NCBI GenBank assembly: GCA_964428935.1
Contig: CAYSAG010000301.1
Span: 1 to 6,336, forward strand
From: JAADHY01 sp964428935
Lineage (GTDB): Bacteria; Planctomycetota; Planctomycetia; Planctomycetales; Planctomycetaceae
Direction of reading: 5' to 3'
DNA length: 6,336 nucleotides
The position numbers and the translations under genes were made by a program. Below the pieces are notes generated by a model. That model saw only the letters and a list, made by a program, of their open reading frames with translations. It was not told the DNA's origin and did no database searches. How positions within the stretch are numbered: the first letter of the stretch is position 1; every line of letters starts with the position of its first letter. This document shows positions 5,758 through 6,336 of the stretch, in pieces.

Positions 5758-6336
5758 ATGGCTGAACCGATTCAGTTTCCCGGCGAGGACCGCTCGAATC
5801 AGCTTCGGCAGGTCATTGCTCGACACGAACCGCCCGGCCTGCGCACGTTTACGCCGTCGCAGGCCGTCCTGGCTCGCTCGTCGGGCGTTTTCCATTGGAC
5901 GCCGGAAGGACGCCGTCTGTACGACTTCACCTCGGGCGTGCTCGTGGCCAACTTGGGCCACAACCCGCGTCGGTGGACGCAGCGTTTTGTCCGCTACATG
6001 AACTGGCCAGCCGACTCGCTTGCCGGCGAAAACACGGAGGACGGCTTCTTCGACGCGGTGCCCATGACGGCGTACAACGCCATTACCGAGGTCGAAGCTC
6101 AAGCCGTGCAGCGGCTGGTGCGAAGCCTGCAGGACCGTCGCGGCGGCGCCCGGCTGGAGTCGGTGCTGTGGGCGGCCTCCGGCGCCGAAGCCGTGCAGAA
6201 GGCCTTGTGGGCTTGCCTGCAGTTTCGACCGGAGCGGGACGTCATCCTGGCGACGCGCTACGGCTTTCACGGCAAGAAGGGGTTGGCCGGAGCGGTCACC
6301 GGCTTTTTGGGCGGCTTCGCCTGGGCTGGGAGCGCG
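5758..6336 (+). CDS. Class III PLP-dependent aminotransferase, 3' end missing
   Basis: Exactly 193 codons are visible and the frame is open at the right edge. The family normally runs to about 420-450 residues, so less than half is present. The N-terminal part fits class III (ornithine/acetylornithine/4-aminobutyrate type) enzymes: GVFHWTPEGRRLYDFTSGVLVANLGHNP (43-70) is the usual D-x-x-S-G, then N-x-G-H-N-P segment. SGAEAVQKAL (141-150) is the phosphate-binding S-G-x-E-A loop. GFHGKKGLAGAVTG (169-182) matches the aromatic-H-G segment whose aromatic ring stacks on PLP. The Schiff-base Lys lies beyond the window and cannot be checked. The amino donor and acceptor are not predictable. There is no signal peptide, so it is probably cytoplasmic. 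It lies 159 bases after the oxidoreductase on the same strand; an oxidoreductase plus an aminotransferase could make an amino-sugar or amino-polyol by oxidation then transamination, but that is speculation. Confidence 0.93.
   Translation, partial: MAEPIQFPGEDRSNQLRQVIARHEPPGLRTFTPSQAVLARSSGVFHWTPEGRRLYDFTSGVLVANLGHNPRRWTQRFVRYMNWPADSLAGENTEDGFFDAVPMTAYNAITEVEAQAVQRLVRSLQDRRGGARLESVLWAASGAEAVQKALWACLQFRPERDVILATRYGFHGKKGLAGAVTGFLGGFAWAGSA

Noticed and set aside
1..6336. Mobile element, CRISPR array or phage genes
   Set aside because: I found no regular spacer-repeat structure, terminal inverted repeats, transposase or integrase motifs, or change in codon style between genes.

Overview
The window is a stretch of high-GC bacterial chromosome (roughly 60-65% G+C by eye) in which every supportable gene lies on the + strand and almost all the sequence is coding. 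Five protein genes are visible: the 3' part of a parallel beta-helix protein, an exported protein with a transglutaminase-like core, a uroporphyrinogen decarboxylase (URO-D)-like protein, a Gfo/Idh/MocA-family oxidoreductase, and the first 193 codons of a class III PLP-dependent aminotransferase that runs off the right edge. I found no tRNA, rRNA, CRISPR array, insertion sequence or other mobile element, and no gene-free stretch longer than about 160 bases.

The gene mix, and the beta-helix C-terminal motif (D-F-D, then R, then D-L-G-A-x-E), resemble genomes of the Planctomycetes and neighbouring polysaccharide-degrading lineages such as Lentisphaerae and Hydrogenedentes. That placement is inference from gene style, not from a marker gene.

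Layout. Bases 1-2926 form a translationally coupled pair: the beta-helix gene ends at 989 and the transglutaminase-like gene begins at 986, sharing ATGA. The second protein has a signal peptide, a Cys-His-Asp core and one Asp-box, so the pair probably acts outside the cytoplasm. Bases 2927-3048 are a 122-base gap carrying two copies of the palindrome CGAGCTCG. Bases 3049-4203 encode the URO-D-like protein. Then come a 108-base gap with a small hairpin, the oxidoreductase at 4312-5598, a 159-base gap, and the aminotransferase from 5758. The last three genes look like soluble cytoplasmic enzymes of small-molecule metabolism. They are co-oriented, but their gaps are wide enough that a single operon is not certain.

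The most unusual sequence-level signal is codon choice. By hand count all of about 133 Asp codons are GAC, all Tyr codons are TAC, and His and Asn are almost always C-ending, yet Ile is ATT about 48 times against ATC 13 times. The trinucleotide GAT occurs only nine times, always as GATT and never as a codon, and GATC is absent. The pattern is the same in all five genes, so it looks like a property of the host genome rather than of a transferred island. At the protein level the most interesting points are three substitutions or combinations: a URO-D-like enzyme with HTD where zinc methyltransferases have HxC, a Gfo/Idh protein with Tyr where family members usually have the Asp of DxxxH, and the coupled beta-helix/transglutaminase pair. 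No clearly new defence or mobile system is present.
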